This document shows, piece by piece, positions 16,045 to 24,905 of a stretch of 64,000 nt of DNA. Numbering within the stretch: position 1 is the first letter of the stretch; the number at the start of each line of letters is the position of its first letter. The DNA is taken from positions 1 to 64,000 of the forward strand of contig CAYMJU010000067.1 in the NCBI GenBank assembly GCA_964390555.1, given 5' to 3'. Position numbers and translations under genes: made by a program. Under the pieces are notes generated by a model. The model ran no database searches. It was given only the letters and a program-made list of their open reading frames with translations, and had not been told where the DNA came from. The stretch comes from CAVTWS01 sp964390555. GTDB taxonomy: Bacteria > Actinomycetota > Acidimicrobiia > Acidimicrobiales > SHLQ01.

Positions 16045-17820
16045 ATGCCCGCGCCCCAGTTCCCGTACCAGGACGCCTCGTTGTCGATCGGGCCGCGCGT
16101 CGAGGACCTGCTGGCGAGGATGACCCTGGCCGACAAGGCGGGGCTCATGTTCCACACCATCGTCGCGCCCGGAGACCTCGACGCACCGGGAGCGATGCTC
16201 AACAGCACGCCGGCGCGAACGCTGGTGGTCGAGCACCGCATGAACCACTTCAACCTGCTCGGCACGGCCCCGAATCCACGCGAGTTCGCGCAGTGGCACA
16301 ACGCGCTCCAGCGCCTGGCCGCCGAACGGCCCCTCGGCATCCCCGTCACGGTGTCGTCCGATCCGCGGCACCACTTCACCGACAACCCCTTGTCCTCGAT
16401 GATGGCGGGGCCCTTCTCGCAGTGGCCCGAGCCGATCGGCCTCGCCGCCATCGGCTCCGAGGAGCTCATGCGCGAGTTCGCGGACATCGCCCGGCAGGAG
16501 TATCTCGCCGTCGGTATCCGGGTCGCCCTGCACCCCCAGATCGATTTGGCGACCGAACCCCGCTGGGGCCGGATCTCCGGCACGTTCGGCGAGGACGCCG
16601 ACCTCACCTCTCGTCTCGCCGTCGCCTACATCCAGGGGTTCCAGGGCGAGGTGCTCGGCCCGCAGTCGGTGGCCATGATGGCCAAGCACTTCCCGGGTGG
16701 CGGTCCCCAGAAGGACGGCACCGACCCTCACTTCCCGTACGGCCGCGAGCAGATCTATCCCGGCGACCGCTTCGGTTACCACCTCGAACCGTTCCGGGCC
16801 GTCATCGCCGCCGGCGTGTCCCAGATCATGCCGTACTACGGGATGCCCGTCGGGACCGAGCTCGAGGAGGTCGGCTTCTCGTACAACAAGGCGGTGATCA
16901 CCGGCATCTTGCGCGAGGAACTTGGGTTCGACGGTGTGGTGTGCACCGACTGGGGCATCGTGAACGACAACGACGCCGTCGCCGAGCTCGGCCCTATGTT
17001 CGCCGATCTGGCCAAGGCGAGGGCGTGGGGTGCCGAACACCTCACGCCCGAGGAACGCGTGATCAAGATCGTCGACGCCGGCGTCGACCAGTTCGGTGGC
17101 GAAGGCAACCCGAACGTGATCGTCGATCTCGTCCAGACCGGCCGGCTGAGCGAGGCCAGGATCGACGAGTCGGCCCGTCGGCTGCTGCGCGAGAAGTTCG
17201 TCCTCGGGCTGTTCGACAACCCCTTTGTCGACGAGGACCGCGCCGCGACCGTGGTGGGCTGCGCCGACTTCTTCGCCGCCGCCGCACGGGCCCAGCGGGC
17301 GTCGCTCACGTTGCTCACGAACAAGGTCGCCGCCGACGGGACACCAACGCTGCCGCTCGGTCGCGACTCGTTGGTCTACGTGGATGGCGCCGATGCGGCG
17401 ATGGTGTCCGCACACGCCACGGTCGTGGCGACGCCAACCGAGGCCGACGTCGCCATCGTCCGCCTCAAGGCCCCGAGCGATGCGACTCTCATGATCCAAC
17501 ACGGAACCCTCGAGTTCTCCGACGACGAGATCGAGCGGGTTCTCGCGATCTGCAATCGGTTACCGACCGTGATCGAGGTGCACCTCGATCGACCCGCCGT
17601 ACTCACGCCGTTCGTCGATGCCGCGGCCGCGATCCTCGGTAGCTACGGCGTCGAGCCGGCCGCTCTACTCGACGTGCTCTTCGGGCACGCCGCACCCGAA
17701 GGCAAGCTTCCCTTCGACCTCCCGCGGTCGATGGCGGCCGTGGTCGCCAGCCGCAGCGATGTGGCCTTCGACACCGAGGATCCGGTGTTTCGGTTCGGTC
17801 ACGGCCTGCGTTACGAGTAG
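16045..17820 (+). CDS. Glycoside hydrolase family 3 protein
   Basis: 591 residues, ATG after GAGGAG. N-terminal (alpha/beta)8 domain: VEDLLARMTLADKAGLMF, EPRWGRISGTFGEDADLTS, MAKHFPGGGPQKDG, and the nucleophile Asp302 in FDGVVCTDWGI. The C-terminal alpha/beta sandwich ends PEGKLPFDLPRSMAAV and FRFGHGLRYE. No signal peptide, so cytosolic. GH3 enzymes include beta-glucosidases, xylosidases and N-acetylglucosaminidases; the KHFPGG motif alone does not settle which. It faces a convergent Gfo/Idh/MocA oxidoreductase, which often works on the released sugar. Confidence 0.9.
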   Translation: MPAPQFPYQDASLSIGPRVEDLLARMTLADKAGLMFHTIVAPGDLDAPGAMLNSTPARTLVVEHRMNHFNLLGTAPNPREFAQWHNALQRLAAERPLGIPVTVSSDPRHHFTDNPLSSMMAGPFSQWPEPIGLAAIGSEELMREFADIARQEYLAVGIRVALHPQIDLATEPRWGRISGTFGEDADLTSRLAVAYIQGFQGEVLGPQSVAMMAKHFPGGGPQKDGTDPHFPYGREQIYPGDRFGYHLEPFRAVIAAGVSQIMPYYGMPVGTELEEVGFSYNKAVITGILREELGFDGVVCTDWGIVNDNDAVAELGPMFADLAKARAWGAEHLTPEERVIKIVDAGVDQFGGEGNPNVIVDLVQTGRLSEARIDESARRLLREKFVLGLFDNPFVDEDRAATVVGCADFFAAAARAQRASLTLLTNKVAADGTPTLPLGRDSLVYVDGADAAMVSAHATVVATPTEADVAIVRLKAPSDATLMIQHGTLEFSDDEIERVLAICNRLPTVIEVHLDRPAVLTPFVDAAAAILGSYGVEPAALLDVLFGHAAPEGKLPFDLPRSMAAVVASRSDVAFDTEDPVFRFGHGLRYE

Positions 17821-17850
17821 GCGAGGCGCGGTCTGGTCGCCGAGTCCGCC

Positions 17851-18822
17851 TCACGCGTCATAGGTCACGCCGAGCTGGGCCAGCGCGGCATCCATCGTCT
17901 CGGCGATCGCGACCGTGTCGGCGAGGGGCATCGTCTCGCTCTCGGTGAGGCCGGCGGCCAGGCACCGGTGCACCTCGTCGACCTCGAAGCGCAAGCCCTC
18001 GCCTTGCCACGAGCAGTCGATCCGCTCGGGCTGGCGGCCGCCGACGACCAGGTGATCGGGGCAGTGCACGAACGCCGGGATGTCGATGTGGCCGTCGGTG
18101 CCCGCGACACGACCGGTGCAGCTCATCGGCACCCGTATCGCCGCCTTGGCCACGCCTACGGTGCCCCCGGGATGGGAGAGCACTGCGACGATCGACTCGT
18201 CGACCCCGGTTACGCCCACCGAACCCCCGGCCACGACCCCTTCGGGCGCACCGAGGACGAGATGACACAACTGCACCGGATAGATGCCGAGGTCGAGCAT
18301 GGCGCCACCCCCGAGGGCGCGGTCGAAGTACCGATCGCGGGGATCGACCTCGGGGATCCGGTACCCGAAGTCGGCCTCGACCATCAGCGGCTCGCCGATG
18401 CGGCCGGCGGCGATCAACTCCACGAGCGATCGGTAGGCGGGAAGGAACCGGCTCCACACCGCCTCCATGCAGAACACCTTGGCCTGGCTCGCGGCATCGA
18501 CCATCCGCCGCGCCTGGGGCGCGGTGAGCGCGAAAGGCTTCTCGCACAAGACGTGCTTGCCGGCCTCGAGCATGAGCACGGTGTCGGACTCGTGGCGGGA
18601 ATGGGGGGTGGCGACGTACACCGCATCGACGTCGCTGTCCGCGGCGAGCGCATCGATGTCGGCATAGCGGCGCGACACGCCGAAACGGTCGGCGTACGAG
18701 TCGGCTCGCTCGATCGACCGCGACACCACCGCCACGATCTCGCCGCCATCGGTCTCGCTCATCGCCCGCGCGAAGGAGGTCGCGATGCCGCCCGGACCGA
18801 TCACACCCCAACGAATGGCCAC
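17851..18822 (-). CDS. Gfo/Idh/MocA family oxidoreductase
   Basis: 323 residues, GTG start with GAGG upstream. Rossmann loop GVIGPGGIATSFA at residues 7-19, the family's EKP motif (VLCEKPFAL, Lys catalytic) near residue 95, and GGGAMLDLGIYPVQLCHLV in the C-terminal domain. These enzymes oxidise or reduce sugars, sugar acids or cyclic dihydrodiols with NAD(P). The similarity to trans-1,2-dihydrobenzene-1,2-diol dehydrogenase-type members (LDLGIYP) is noted. Divergent from the cyclase-like gene. Confidence 0.9.
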   Translation of the reverse strand: MAIRWGVIGPGGIATSFARAMSETDGGEIVAVVSRSIERADSYADRFGVSRRYADIDALAADSDVDAVYVATPHSRHESDTVLMLEAGKHVLCEKPFALTAPQARRMVDAASQAKVFCMEAVWSRFLPAYRSLVELIAAGRIGEPLMVEADFGYRIPEVDPRDRYFDRALGGGAMLDLGIYPVQLCHLVLGAPEGVVAGGSVGVTGVDESIVAVLSHPGGTVGVAKAAIRVPMSCTGRVAGTDGHIDIPAFVHCPDHLVVGGRQPERIDCSWQGEGLRFEVDEVHRCLAAGLTESETMPLADTVAIAETMDAALAQLGVTYDA

Positions 18823-18898
18823 CGCTTACCTCACAGAGTCGTCTTGACCATAGCGGAGGCCGGACACGGTCGCCGTCCGGAGTCTCGCGACGCTCGGT

Positions 18899-18904
18899 TA
18901 CTCT
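18899..18904 (+). promoter_or_regulatory. Candidate -10 of a leaderless promoter for the cyclase-cydAB unit
   Basis: TACTCT lies exactly 6 nt before the GTG at 18911 and no ribosome site precedes that start, the arrangement expected for a leaderless actinobacterial transcript. No convincing -35 is seen. Confidence 0.4.
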
Positions 18905-18910
18905 GCACCG

Positions 18911-19579
18911 GTGTCCGACCTCGTCGATCTGAGCCACACCGTCACCGGCGGGGTGGTGACCTACCCGGGGCTGCCGGCTCCGACCGTCTTCGAGCACCTG
19001 GGCCGAGCGGCCGCCGAGGAGATCTACGGCGTGGGGGTGACGTTCCAGATCGGGATGGTCACGATGTGCAGCAACACCGGCACCTACATCGACATGCCGT
19101 TCCACCGCTTCGCCGACGGGCACGACCTCACCGGGTTGCCGCTGTGGCGAGTCGCCGGAGTGCCGGGATCGTGCATCGACTGTGTCGGCCTGCCGGAGAT
19201 CCCACCCGACGTGCTCCACGGCCTCGATCTCGCCGGCACCGCGGTGCTGTTCCGCACCGACCACAGCCGTCACTTCGGCACTCCGGCCTACTTCGACGAT
19301 CACCCGTTCGTCGCGGCGGAGACGGCGCGCCGACTCGTCGATGCCGGCGTCGCATGCGTCGGCATCGACTCGCTGAACATCGACGCCACGTCCGGCGACG
19401 TGGGTTCCGGACGACCGGTCCACACCGCGCTTCTGCGCGCCGAGATCCCGATCGTCGAGCACCTCACGAACCTGGCCCAGTTGCCGCCGAGAGGTTTCCG
19501 GTTCACCGCCGTGCCGCCCAAGATCTCGGGCATGGGCACGTTCACCGTCCGCGCCTTCGCCGAGCTCCAGCCGACATGA
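18911..19579 (+). CDS. Cyclase family protein (kynurenine formamidase-like fold), altered metal motif
   Basis: 222 residues. DLSHTVTGGVVTYPGLPAPT opens the domain, and the family's metal motif HxGTHxDxPxH appears as NTGTYIDMPFH (residues about 58-68): the first His is Asn and the second Tyr, while D, P and the last His remain. GIDSLNID and PIVEHLTNL are the later conserved blocks. Members hydrolyse formylkynurenine or cyclise polyketides; with the changed ligands the classical zinc chemistry is doubtful. It is followed after 13 nt by cydA, so it is likely co-expressed with the bd oxidase. Confidence 0.8.
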   Translation: MSDLVDLSHTVTGGVVTYPGLPAPTVFEHLGRAAAEEIYGVGVTFQIGMVTMCSNTGTYIDMPFHRFADGHDLTGLPLWRVAGVPGSCIDCVGLPEIPPDVLHGLDLAGTAVLFRTDHSRHFGTPAYFDDHPFVAAETARRLVDAGVACVGIDSLNIDATSGDVGSGRPVHTALLRAEIPIVEHLTNLAQLPPRGFRFTAVPPKISGMGTFTVRAFAELQPT

Positions 19580-19592
19580 ACGTCGCCGCACG

Positions 19593-20966
19593 GTGATCGC
19601 TCAGGTCCTCGCATCGGCGCTGCTTCCCGCGCGGTACCAGATGGCGCTGTCGCTGGGGTGGCACATCGTGATCGCGTCATTCGGGGTCGCCCTGCCCGCC
19701 ATGATCTTCGTCGCGCACCGCCGCGGCCTTCGAGGTGACCCCGATGCCCTGGAGCTGGCCCATCGTTGGTCCAAAGCGAGCGGGGTGCTGTTCGCCCTCG
19801 GGGCGGTGAGCGGCACCATCCTCTCGTTGGAGATGGGCATGCTGTGGCCAGGGCTCATGGGCACCTACGGCGACGTGATCGGTTTGCCGTTCGCCGTCGA
19901 AGGGGTCGCCTTTTTCACCGAAGCGATCTTCCTCGGTATCTACCTGTACGGATGGGATCGGCTGTCTCCGCGTGTCCACCTGCTGACCCTTCTGCCCATG
20001 GCCGCGTCGGGTGTCGTCGGCAGCTTCTCGGTCGTGGCCGCCAACGCCTGGATGAACACCCCGTCAGGGTTTCGGGTCGTCGACGGCCAGGTGGTCGATG
20101 TGAACCCGCTGGCCGCGATGTTCAACCCGGCTGTGTGGCTCGAGTGGCTCCACATGTGGCTCGCGGCGTACATGGTCGTCGGCTTCGTCGTGGCGGCCGT
20201 CTACGCCGGCGGCATGCAACGGGGCCGCACCGACCGGTTGCACCGGGTCGGCTTCGCGATCCCGTTCGCCTTCGCCACCGTTGCCACGTTCCTGCAGCCT
20301 GTGGTCGGGCATTTCGCGGGCCTGCGTCTCTCCGATGCCCAGCCCAGCAAGGCTGCCGCAATCGAGCTGGCTCTCGACGCCGAGGACCGAGCACCGCTGA
20401 TCATCGGCGGCATCCTGATCGACGGCGAGGTCCGCTACGGAATCCGGATTCCCGTCATCGGGTCCCTCATCGCGGGTGGTTCACCCGACGCTGTTCTCCC
20501 GGGGCTGAACGACACGCCCGAGGGCGACGAGGTCAAAGCCACCGTCGTGCACCTCGCCTTTCAGACGATGGTGGGCATCGGGTTCGGCCTGGTTGGCCTC
20601 GTGACCGTGTTCTGGTGGTCGCGCCGCCGAGGCCGCGACCTGCTCGATCGACGCTGGTTCCGGAGGCTCGTCATCGCCGCCGGACCCGCGGCGGTCGTGG
20701 CGCTCGAAGCCGGCTGGACCGTCACCGAGGTCGGCCGCCAGCCGTGGATCGTGTACCGGGTGCTACGGGTCGACGGCGCGGTCACCAGCGCCGGCTGGGT
20801 CTGGGTCAGCCTCGCCGTCATCGCCGTGGTCTACGCGTCGATGACCGTGATCGGCACGAGCATCCTGCGCTCCATGTCAAAGCGGTGGCGCCATGGCGAC
20901 ACCGACGTGAGCGCGCCGTACGCCCCACCCCGACCGGCGGTTCCGGCGCGAGATCGGCGGTCCTGA
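19593..20966 (+). CDS. cydA: Cytochrome bd-type ubiquinol oxidase subunit I
   Basis: 457 residues, GTG start, about nine hydrophobic spans. Haem ligands: H24 (LGWHIVIASFG, b595), H187 (WLHMWLAAY) and M326 (FQTMVG) for b558; E103 and E110 (AVEGVAFFTEA) in the proton/oxygen pathway. The quinol-binding loop keeps the lysine in AQPSKAAAIE and is short, as in the cyanide-insensitive (CioA) branch. The enzyme reduces O2 at low tension with menaquinol or ubiquinol and does not pump protons. One nucleotide separates it from cydB. Confidence 0.95.
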   Translation: MIAQVLASALLPARYQMALSLGWHIVIASFGVALPAMIFVAHRRGLRGDPDALELAHRWSKASGVLFALGAVSGTILSLEMGMLWPGLMGTYGDVIGLPFAVEGVAFFTEAIFLGIYLYGWDRLSPRVHLLTLLPMAASGVVGSFSVVAANAWMNTPSGFRVVDGQVVDVNPLAAMFNPAVWLEWLHMWLAAYMVVGFVVAAVYAGGMQRGRTDRLHRVGFAIPFAFATVATFLQPVVGHFAGLRLSDAQPSKAAAIELALDAEDRAPLIIGGILIDGEVRYGIRIPVIGSLIAGGSPDAVLPGLNDTPEGDEVKATVVHLAFQTMVGIGFGLVGLVTVFWWSRRRGRDLLDRRWFRRLVIAAGPAAVVALEAGWTVTEVGRQPWIVYRVLRVDGAVTSAGWVWVSLAVIAVVYASMTVIGTSILRSMSKRWRHGDTDVSAPYAPPRPAVPARDRRS

Positions 20967-20967
20967 C

Positions 20968-21981
20968 GTGGCCGAGACGGTCGCCGCGGTGATGTTCGCC
21001 GGTGTCGTGACCTACGCCGTCCTCGGCGGGGCCGACTACGGCTGCGGCATCTGGGATCTGACCGCGGGCTCGGGCCGGCGCGGCCAGACCGTGCGCCGCC
21101 ACATCGACGCCTCGATCGGACCCGTTTGGGAGGCGAACCACGTTTGGTTGATCTTCGTGCTCGTCATGCTCTGGACCGGGTTCCCGACCGCGTTCACCGC
21201 CATCATCACCACCCTCGCCGTGCCGTGGGCGCTGGCCGGCCTCGGCATCATCCTGCGCGGCGGCGCGTTCGTGTTCCGCAAGTCCTCACCGACATTCACC
21301 CAGGCCCGGATGCACGGCATCGTGTTCGCAACGGCGTCGATCATCACGCCCTTCTTCCTCGGCGCCATCGCGGGGGCCATCGCCTCGGGTCGCGTCGATC
21401 TCGAGGCATCCGACGATCCCTTGTACGCCTGGACCGGACCCCTGTCGCTCGTCGGTGGAACGCTCGCCGTCCTCGTCACGGCGTTTCTCGCCGCCACCCT
21501 GCTCGCCACCGCCGCGCACCGCGGGGGCGACGACGACCTGGCCGACTACTTCCGGTGCCGGGCGATCGTCGCCGGCGCGGTCACCGGGGCCGCTGCGCTC
21601 GCTGCCGCGGTCACGATCGAATCCAGCGCCCCCGCCCTGGCCGACGGCCTGCACGGCCCCGGTGCACCGTTGATCGCGCTGTCGACGGTCGGTGGCACCA
21701 CGGCGCTCCTGGCGCTCAGGCAACGGCGGTTCGTCCTCGCCCGCCTCGCGGCGGCAACCGCGGTTGCTTCGATGGTCGTCGGCTGGGGCGTCGCCCAGTA
21801 TCCCGACATCCTCATCGGCGCTGCGACCATCGACGAGGCCGCGGGCGCCGAGCCCACCCTCCGCGCCTTGCTCGTGGTGTCAGCCGCGGCGGCGGTCATC
21901 GTCGTCCCTCCGCTGATCTGGCTCCTGCGCCTGGCCGACCAGCCACCGCGGCCTGGTCAGACACCAGCAGGGAAGCCCTGA
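20968..21981 (+). CDS. cydB: Cytochrome bd-type oxidase subunit II
   Basis: 337 residues, GTG start 1 nt after cydA. About eight membrane spans. The N-terminal GADYGCGIWDL corresponds to the CydB signature GFDxGxG, followed by IGPVWEANHVWLIF and FPTAFTAI. The subunit packs against CydA and holds a quinone. No cydCD ABC exporter genes follow, so haem/thiol export would depend on genes elsewhere. Ends convergently with the aldehyde dehydrogenase, 104 bp away; a small GACCA/TGGTC hairpin sits there but no clear terminator. Confidence 0.93.
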   Translation: MAETVAAVMFAGVVTYAVLGGADYGCGIWDLTAGSGRRGQTVRRHIDASIGPVWEANHVWLIFVLVMLWTGFPTAFTAIITTLAVPWALAGLGIILRGGAFVFRKSSPTFTQARMHGIVFATASIITPFFLGAIAGAIASGRVDLEASDDPLYAWTGPLSLVGGTLAVLVTAFLAATLLATAAHRGGDDDLADYFRCRAIVAGAVTGAAALAAAVTIESSAPALADGLHGPGAPLIALSTVGGTTALLALRQRRFVLARLAAATAVASMVVGWGVAQYPDILIGAATIDEAAGAEPTLRALLVVSAAAAVIVVPPLIWLLRLADQPPRPGQTPAGKP

Positions 21982-22085
21982 ACGAGGTCACCTCGTCGTG
22001 TACGCGACCACCTGGTCGAGGGCGGCGCCCCACCGGAGCATCGGTCGGTCATCGGTTGCTCCTGGTCGGAGACGTTCAGCGAGCG

Positions 22086-23507
22086 TCAGCCGAAGGCGAC
22101 ACTGATGGCCTTGATCTGGGCGTAGTCGTGGAGGGCCTCGATGCCCTTCTCCCGGCCGTAGCCGCTGTTCTTGTAGCCGCCCAGGGGCGTCTCGATCGTG
22201 AGGGCGCCACCGTTCACGGCGACCTGGCCGGCGTCGATCTGCTCGGCCAGGCGCAGGCCGCGGGCGAGATCTCCGCTCCACACGCTGGCGATCAGGCCGT
22301 ACTCGGTGTCGTTGGCGAGTGCCAGCGCCTGCGCCTCGTCGGTGAACGGCATCGTCACGAGCACCGGACCGAAGATCTCCTCGCTGGCGATCCTCCACGT
22401 CGGCGACACGCGCGGGTACACCGTGGGCCTGATGTACATGCCCTCGACCGCGGGATCATCGTCGTAGGCCGATCCTCCGACGAGCGGTACGGCACCCTCG
22501 GCCGAAGCGACCGAGAAATAGTCGAGCACCTTGGCGTACTGGGCCTCGGTGATGATCGGGCCGAAGTCGACACCGGGCTTCAGCCCCGCCACCTTGTCGA
22601 CGATGCGCGTGACGAGCTCGTCGTGGATCGACTCCTCGGCGATGAGGCGGGTCGTCGCCGAGCAGACCTGGCCGGCGTTGGCCGAGACGACCGCGACCGC
22701 GGCGGCCGCGGCGCGATCCAGGTCGGCATCGGCGAACACGACGAGCGGGGACTTGCCGCCGAGCTCGAGGGTCATCGGGATGAGCCGCTCGGCCGCGATT
22801 CCGCCCAGGTAGCGACCGGTCGCGACCGAGCCCGTGAACGCGATCCTCCGGACGACCGGATGAACCGCGAGCGCGGCCCCGACCTCGGGACCGGTGCCGG
22901 TGACCACGTTGAGCAGACCATCGGGGAGGCCGGCTTCGGTCGCGAGGCGGGCGAGGCGCACCGACGCCGTCGACGTGAACTCCGATGGCTTGAGCACCAC
23001 GGCATTGCCCGCGGCCAGCGCGGGGGCCGAGCCCCGGCACGCCTGGTTGATCGGGAAGTTCCACGGCGTGATGATCGCGACCACGCCATAGGGCTCGTAG
23101 CGGGTGTAGGTGTGGTTTCCGGCCCCCTGATCGATGGTTCGACCGTGGTGGGCTCGGATGATCCCGGCGTAATAGCGGAAGTAGGCAGCGGACATGTCGA
23201 CCTCGGCCCGGGCCTGCGAGTAGATCTTGCCGGTCGAGCCCTGCTCGAGGGCGACGAGCTCCTCGACCTGCTGGCCGATCGCGTCGGCCACCCGGTGCAA
23301 CACGGCCGACCGTTCTGCTCCGCTACGGCGCCCCCACTCGCGCTGCGCGGCCGACGCCGCCGCCACCGCCAGTTCGACGTCGGGCGCGGAGCCGGCGGCG
23401 ATCTCGTCACCGGGCTGGCGGGTCCGTGAGTCGAGCGTGCCGAGATAGGCGCCACCCGCCGGTGGCACCGCTCGCCCGTCGATCCAATGGTCATGGCGCA
23501 CGGTCAT
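22086..23507 (-). CDS. Aldehyde dehydrogenase family protein
   Basis: 473 residues; the ATG at 23507 (MTVRHDHWIDG) is chosen for its GGAGG site over one 21 nt upstream. Motifs: TPWNFPINQ, cofactor loop FTGSVATGRYLGG, general base Glu in LELGGKSP, catalytic Cys in NAGQVCSATTR, and EEIFGPVL. NAD(P)-dependent oxidation of an aldehyde to an acid, of the type seen with betaine aldehyde or gamma-aminobutyraldehyde substrates, but the substrate is undetermined. The palindrome at 23540 may be its operator. Confidence 0.93.
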   Translation of the reverse strand: MTVRHDHWIDGRAVPPAGGAYLGTLDSRTRQPGDEIAAGSAPDVELAVAAASAAQREWGRRSGAERSAVLHRVADAIGQQVEELVALEQGSTGKIYSQARAEVDMSAAYFRYYAGIIRAHHGRTIDQGAGNHTYTRYEPYGVVAIITPWNFPINQACRGSAPALAAGNAVVLKPSEFTSTASVRLARLATEAGLPDGLLNVVTGTGPEVGAALAVHPVVRRIAFTGSVATGRYLGGIAAERLIPMTLELGGKSPLVVFADADLDRAAAAAVAVVSANAGQVCSATTRLIAEESIHDELVTRIVDKVAGLKPGVDFGPIITEAQYAKVLDYFSVASAEGAVPLVGGSAYDDDPAVEGMYIRPTVYPRVSPTWRIASEEIFGPVLVTMPFTDEAQALALANDTEYGLIASVWSGDLARGLRLAEQIDAGQVAVNGGALTIETPLGGYKNSGYGREKGIEALHDYAQIKAISVAFG

Positions 23508-23804
23508 GTCTGTCCTCCGGGCATGCACACCGCCATTCGTGACGGCCGTCAGCGAGCCATGCTACGGAGGTTCACCCGCTGGCGAGAGCGCGGCGGCGGG
23601 CGGCCAGGCGGTGGGCTCCGGTACCGTGGGCTCGGTCGCGAGCTGCGGACGCGAACTGGCGCGCCCGGCCGCGGCGATCTTGCCAGCGGGTCCGCGGCTG
23701 CGCTGTACTGCTGCTCGGAGCGTGCCTCTCGATCATCGTGGGACCAGGCGGCGCCCCCGCGCCCGCCCGTAGTCTCCGGCCGGCACGAGCTGGAGGGACG
23801 ACCC
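23508..23804. other. Intergenic region between divergent ALDH and amidohydrolase genes
   Basis: No gene is seen. It contains a perfect 12-bp palindrome TGACGGCCGTCA (23540-23551), 33 bp upstream of the aldehyde dehydrogenase start, a candidate regulator site. No confident promoter elements. Confidence 0.4.
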
Positions 23805-24905
23805 TTGACCGACTACCGACTCATCTCCTCGGACTCGCACGTGACGATGCCCATCGACGCGTGGCAGGACTACCTCGACCCCGAATTCCGCGATCGGGCG
23901 CCGCGGGTCGAACGCACCGACGAGGGCGACTTCCGCCTCTTCGAGGGCCAGCGCACGCCGATCATGACCCTCGACAACCTCGCCGGGAAGAAGCCCGAGG
24001 AGTTCAAGCTCAACGTCCGCAAGCTCGACGAGCAACGCCCCGGCGCGTGGGACGCGACCGAGCGGATCAAGGACATGGACCTCGACGGCGTCGATGCCGA
24101 GGTCCTCTACGTCGGCGGACCGCTCGCGTCACGAGACGATGCTCTCCGTCTCAACAGCGTGCGGGGCTACAACCGTTGGTTGTCCGACTTCGCCTCACAC
24201 GCCCCCGATCGGTTGTTGGGCATGGCGGCGATCCCGATCGACACTCCCGAGCGAGGAGCCGAGGAGGTCCGTTACGCGGCGTCCCAGACCGGTCTCGCCG
24301 GCGGTTACGTCCCGCTGTTCCCGCCCGAAGGTGACTACGGCGACCACCGCTGGAACCCGCTGTGGGAGGCATTCGTCGACACCGGCCTGCCGATCGGGCT
24401 CCACGTCGGTGGCCGCCGACCCGGCACCCCGACCGCGAACCTCTACGAGAGCGCGCCGCGGTTCATGACCGGTTTGGTGATGAGCAAGCTCACCATGGCC
24501 GAGTCGGTCTCCGAGCTCATCCACGGCCTGGTCATGCAGCGGTACCCCGAACTGAAGTTCATCTCGGTCGAGGGCCAGATCGGCTGGATCTCGTTCTTCC
24601 ACTACTACGCCGACCACATCTGGGAGAAGCACCGGTACTGGACCAGGAGCGAGCTGGAGGAACCGCCCAGCTTCTACTTCCGCCGCCAGGTGTGGGCCAC
24701 GTTCATGGAGGACCCGGTCGGCCTGCGCGAGCGCCACGAGATCGGGATCGACAACATCATGTGGGCGAGCGACTACCCGCATTCCGAGACGACCTGGCCG
24801 AACTCCAAGACCCTCACCGACGAGTGGGCGGCCGGGCTCAACGCCGACGACAGCGACAAGATCCTCTGGAGGAACTGCGCCGCGCTGTTCGGCCTGTTGG
24901 CGTGA
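23805..24905 (+). CDS. Amidohydrolase family TIM-barrel protein
   Basis: 366 residues. A TTG start (23805) is inferred because GGAGGG sits 7 nt before it and the conserved protein begins there (LTDYRLISSDSHVTMP); the frame stays open far upstream without conserved sequence. Metal motifs: SDSH, GLHVGG, ISVEGQIGW and WASDYPHSETTWP. It resembles the protein at 3550. Its TGA overlaps the GTG of the next gene, GH20, indicating translational coupling, an unusual partner for this family. Confidence 0.8.
   Translation: MTDYRLISSDSHVTMPIDAWQDYLDPEFRDRAPRVERTDEGDFRLFEGQRTPIMTLDNLAGKKPEEFKLNVRKLDEQRPGAWDATERIKDMDLDGVDAEVLYVGGPLASRDDALRLNSVRGYNRWLSDFASHAPDRLLGMAAIPIDTPERGAEEVRYAASQTGLAGGYVPLFPPEGDYGDHRWNPLWEAFVDTGLPIGLHVGGRRPGTPTANLYESAPRFMTGLVMSKLTMAESVSELIHGLVMQRYPELKFISVEGQIGWISFFHYYADHIWEKHRYWTRSELEEPPSFYFRRQVWATFMEDPVGLRERHEIGIDNIMWASDYPHSETTWPNSKTLTDEWAAGLNADDSDKILWRNCAALFGLLA

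Noticed and set aside
18911..19579. Calling the cyclase a kynurenine formamidase (kynB)
   Set aside because: Two metal-binding histidines are replaced and no tryptophan-catabolic genes are near.
21126..23429. A 767-codon plus-strand frame across cydB and the aldehyde dehydrogenase
   Set aside because: Arginine/proline-rich composition without domains; it overlaps cydB and antisense ALDH, both well supported.
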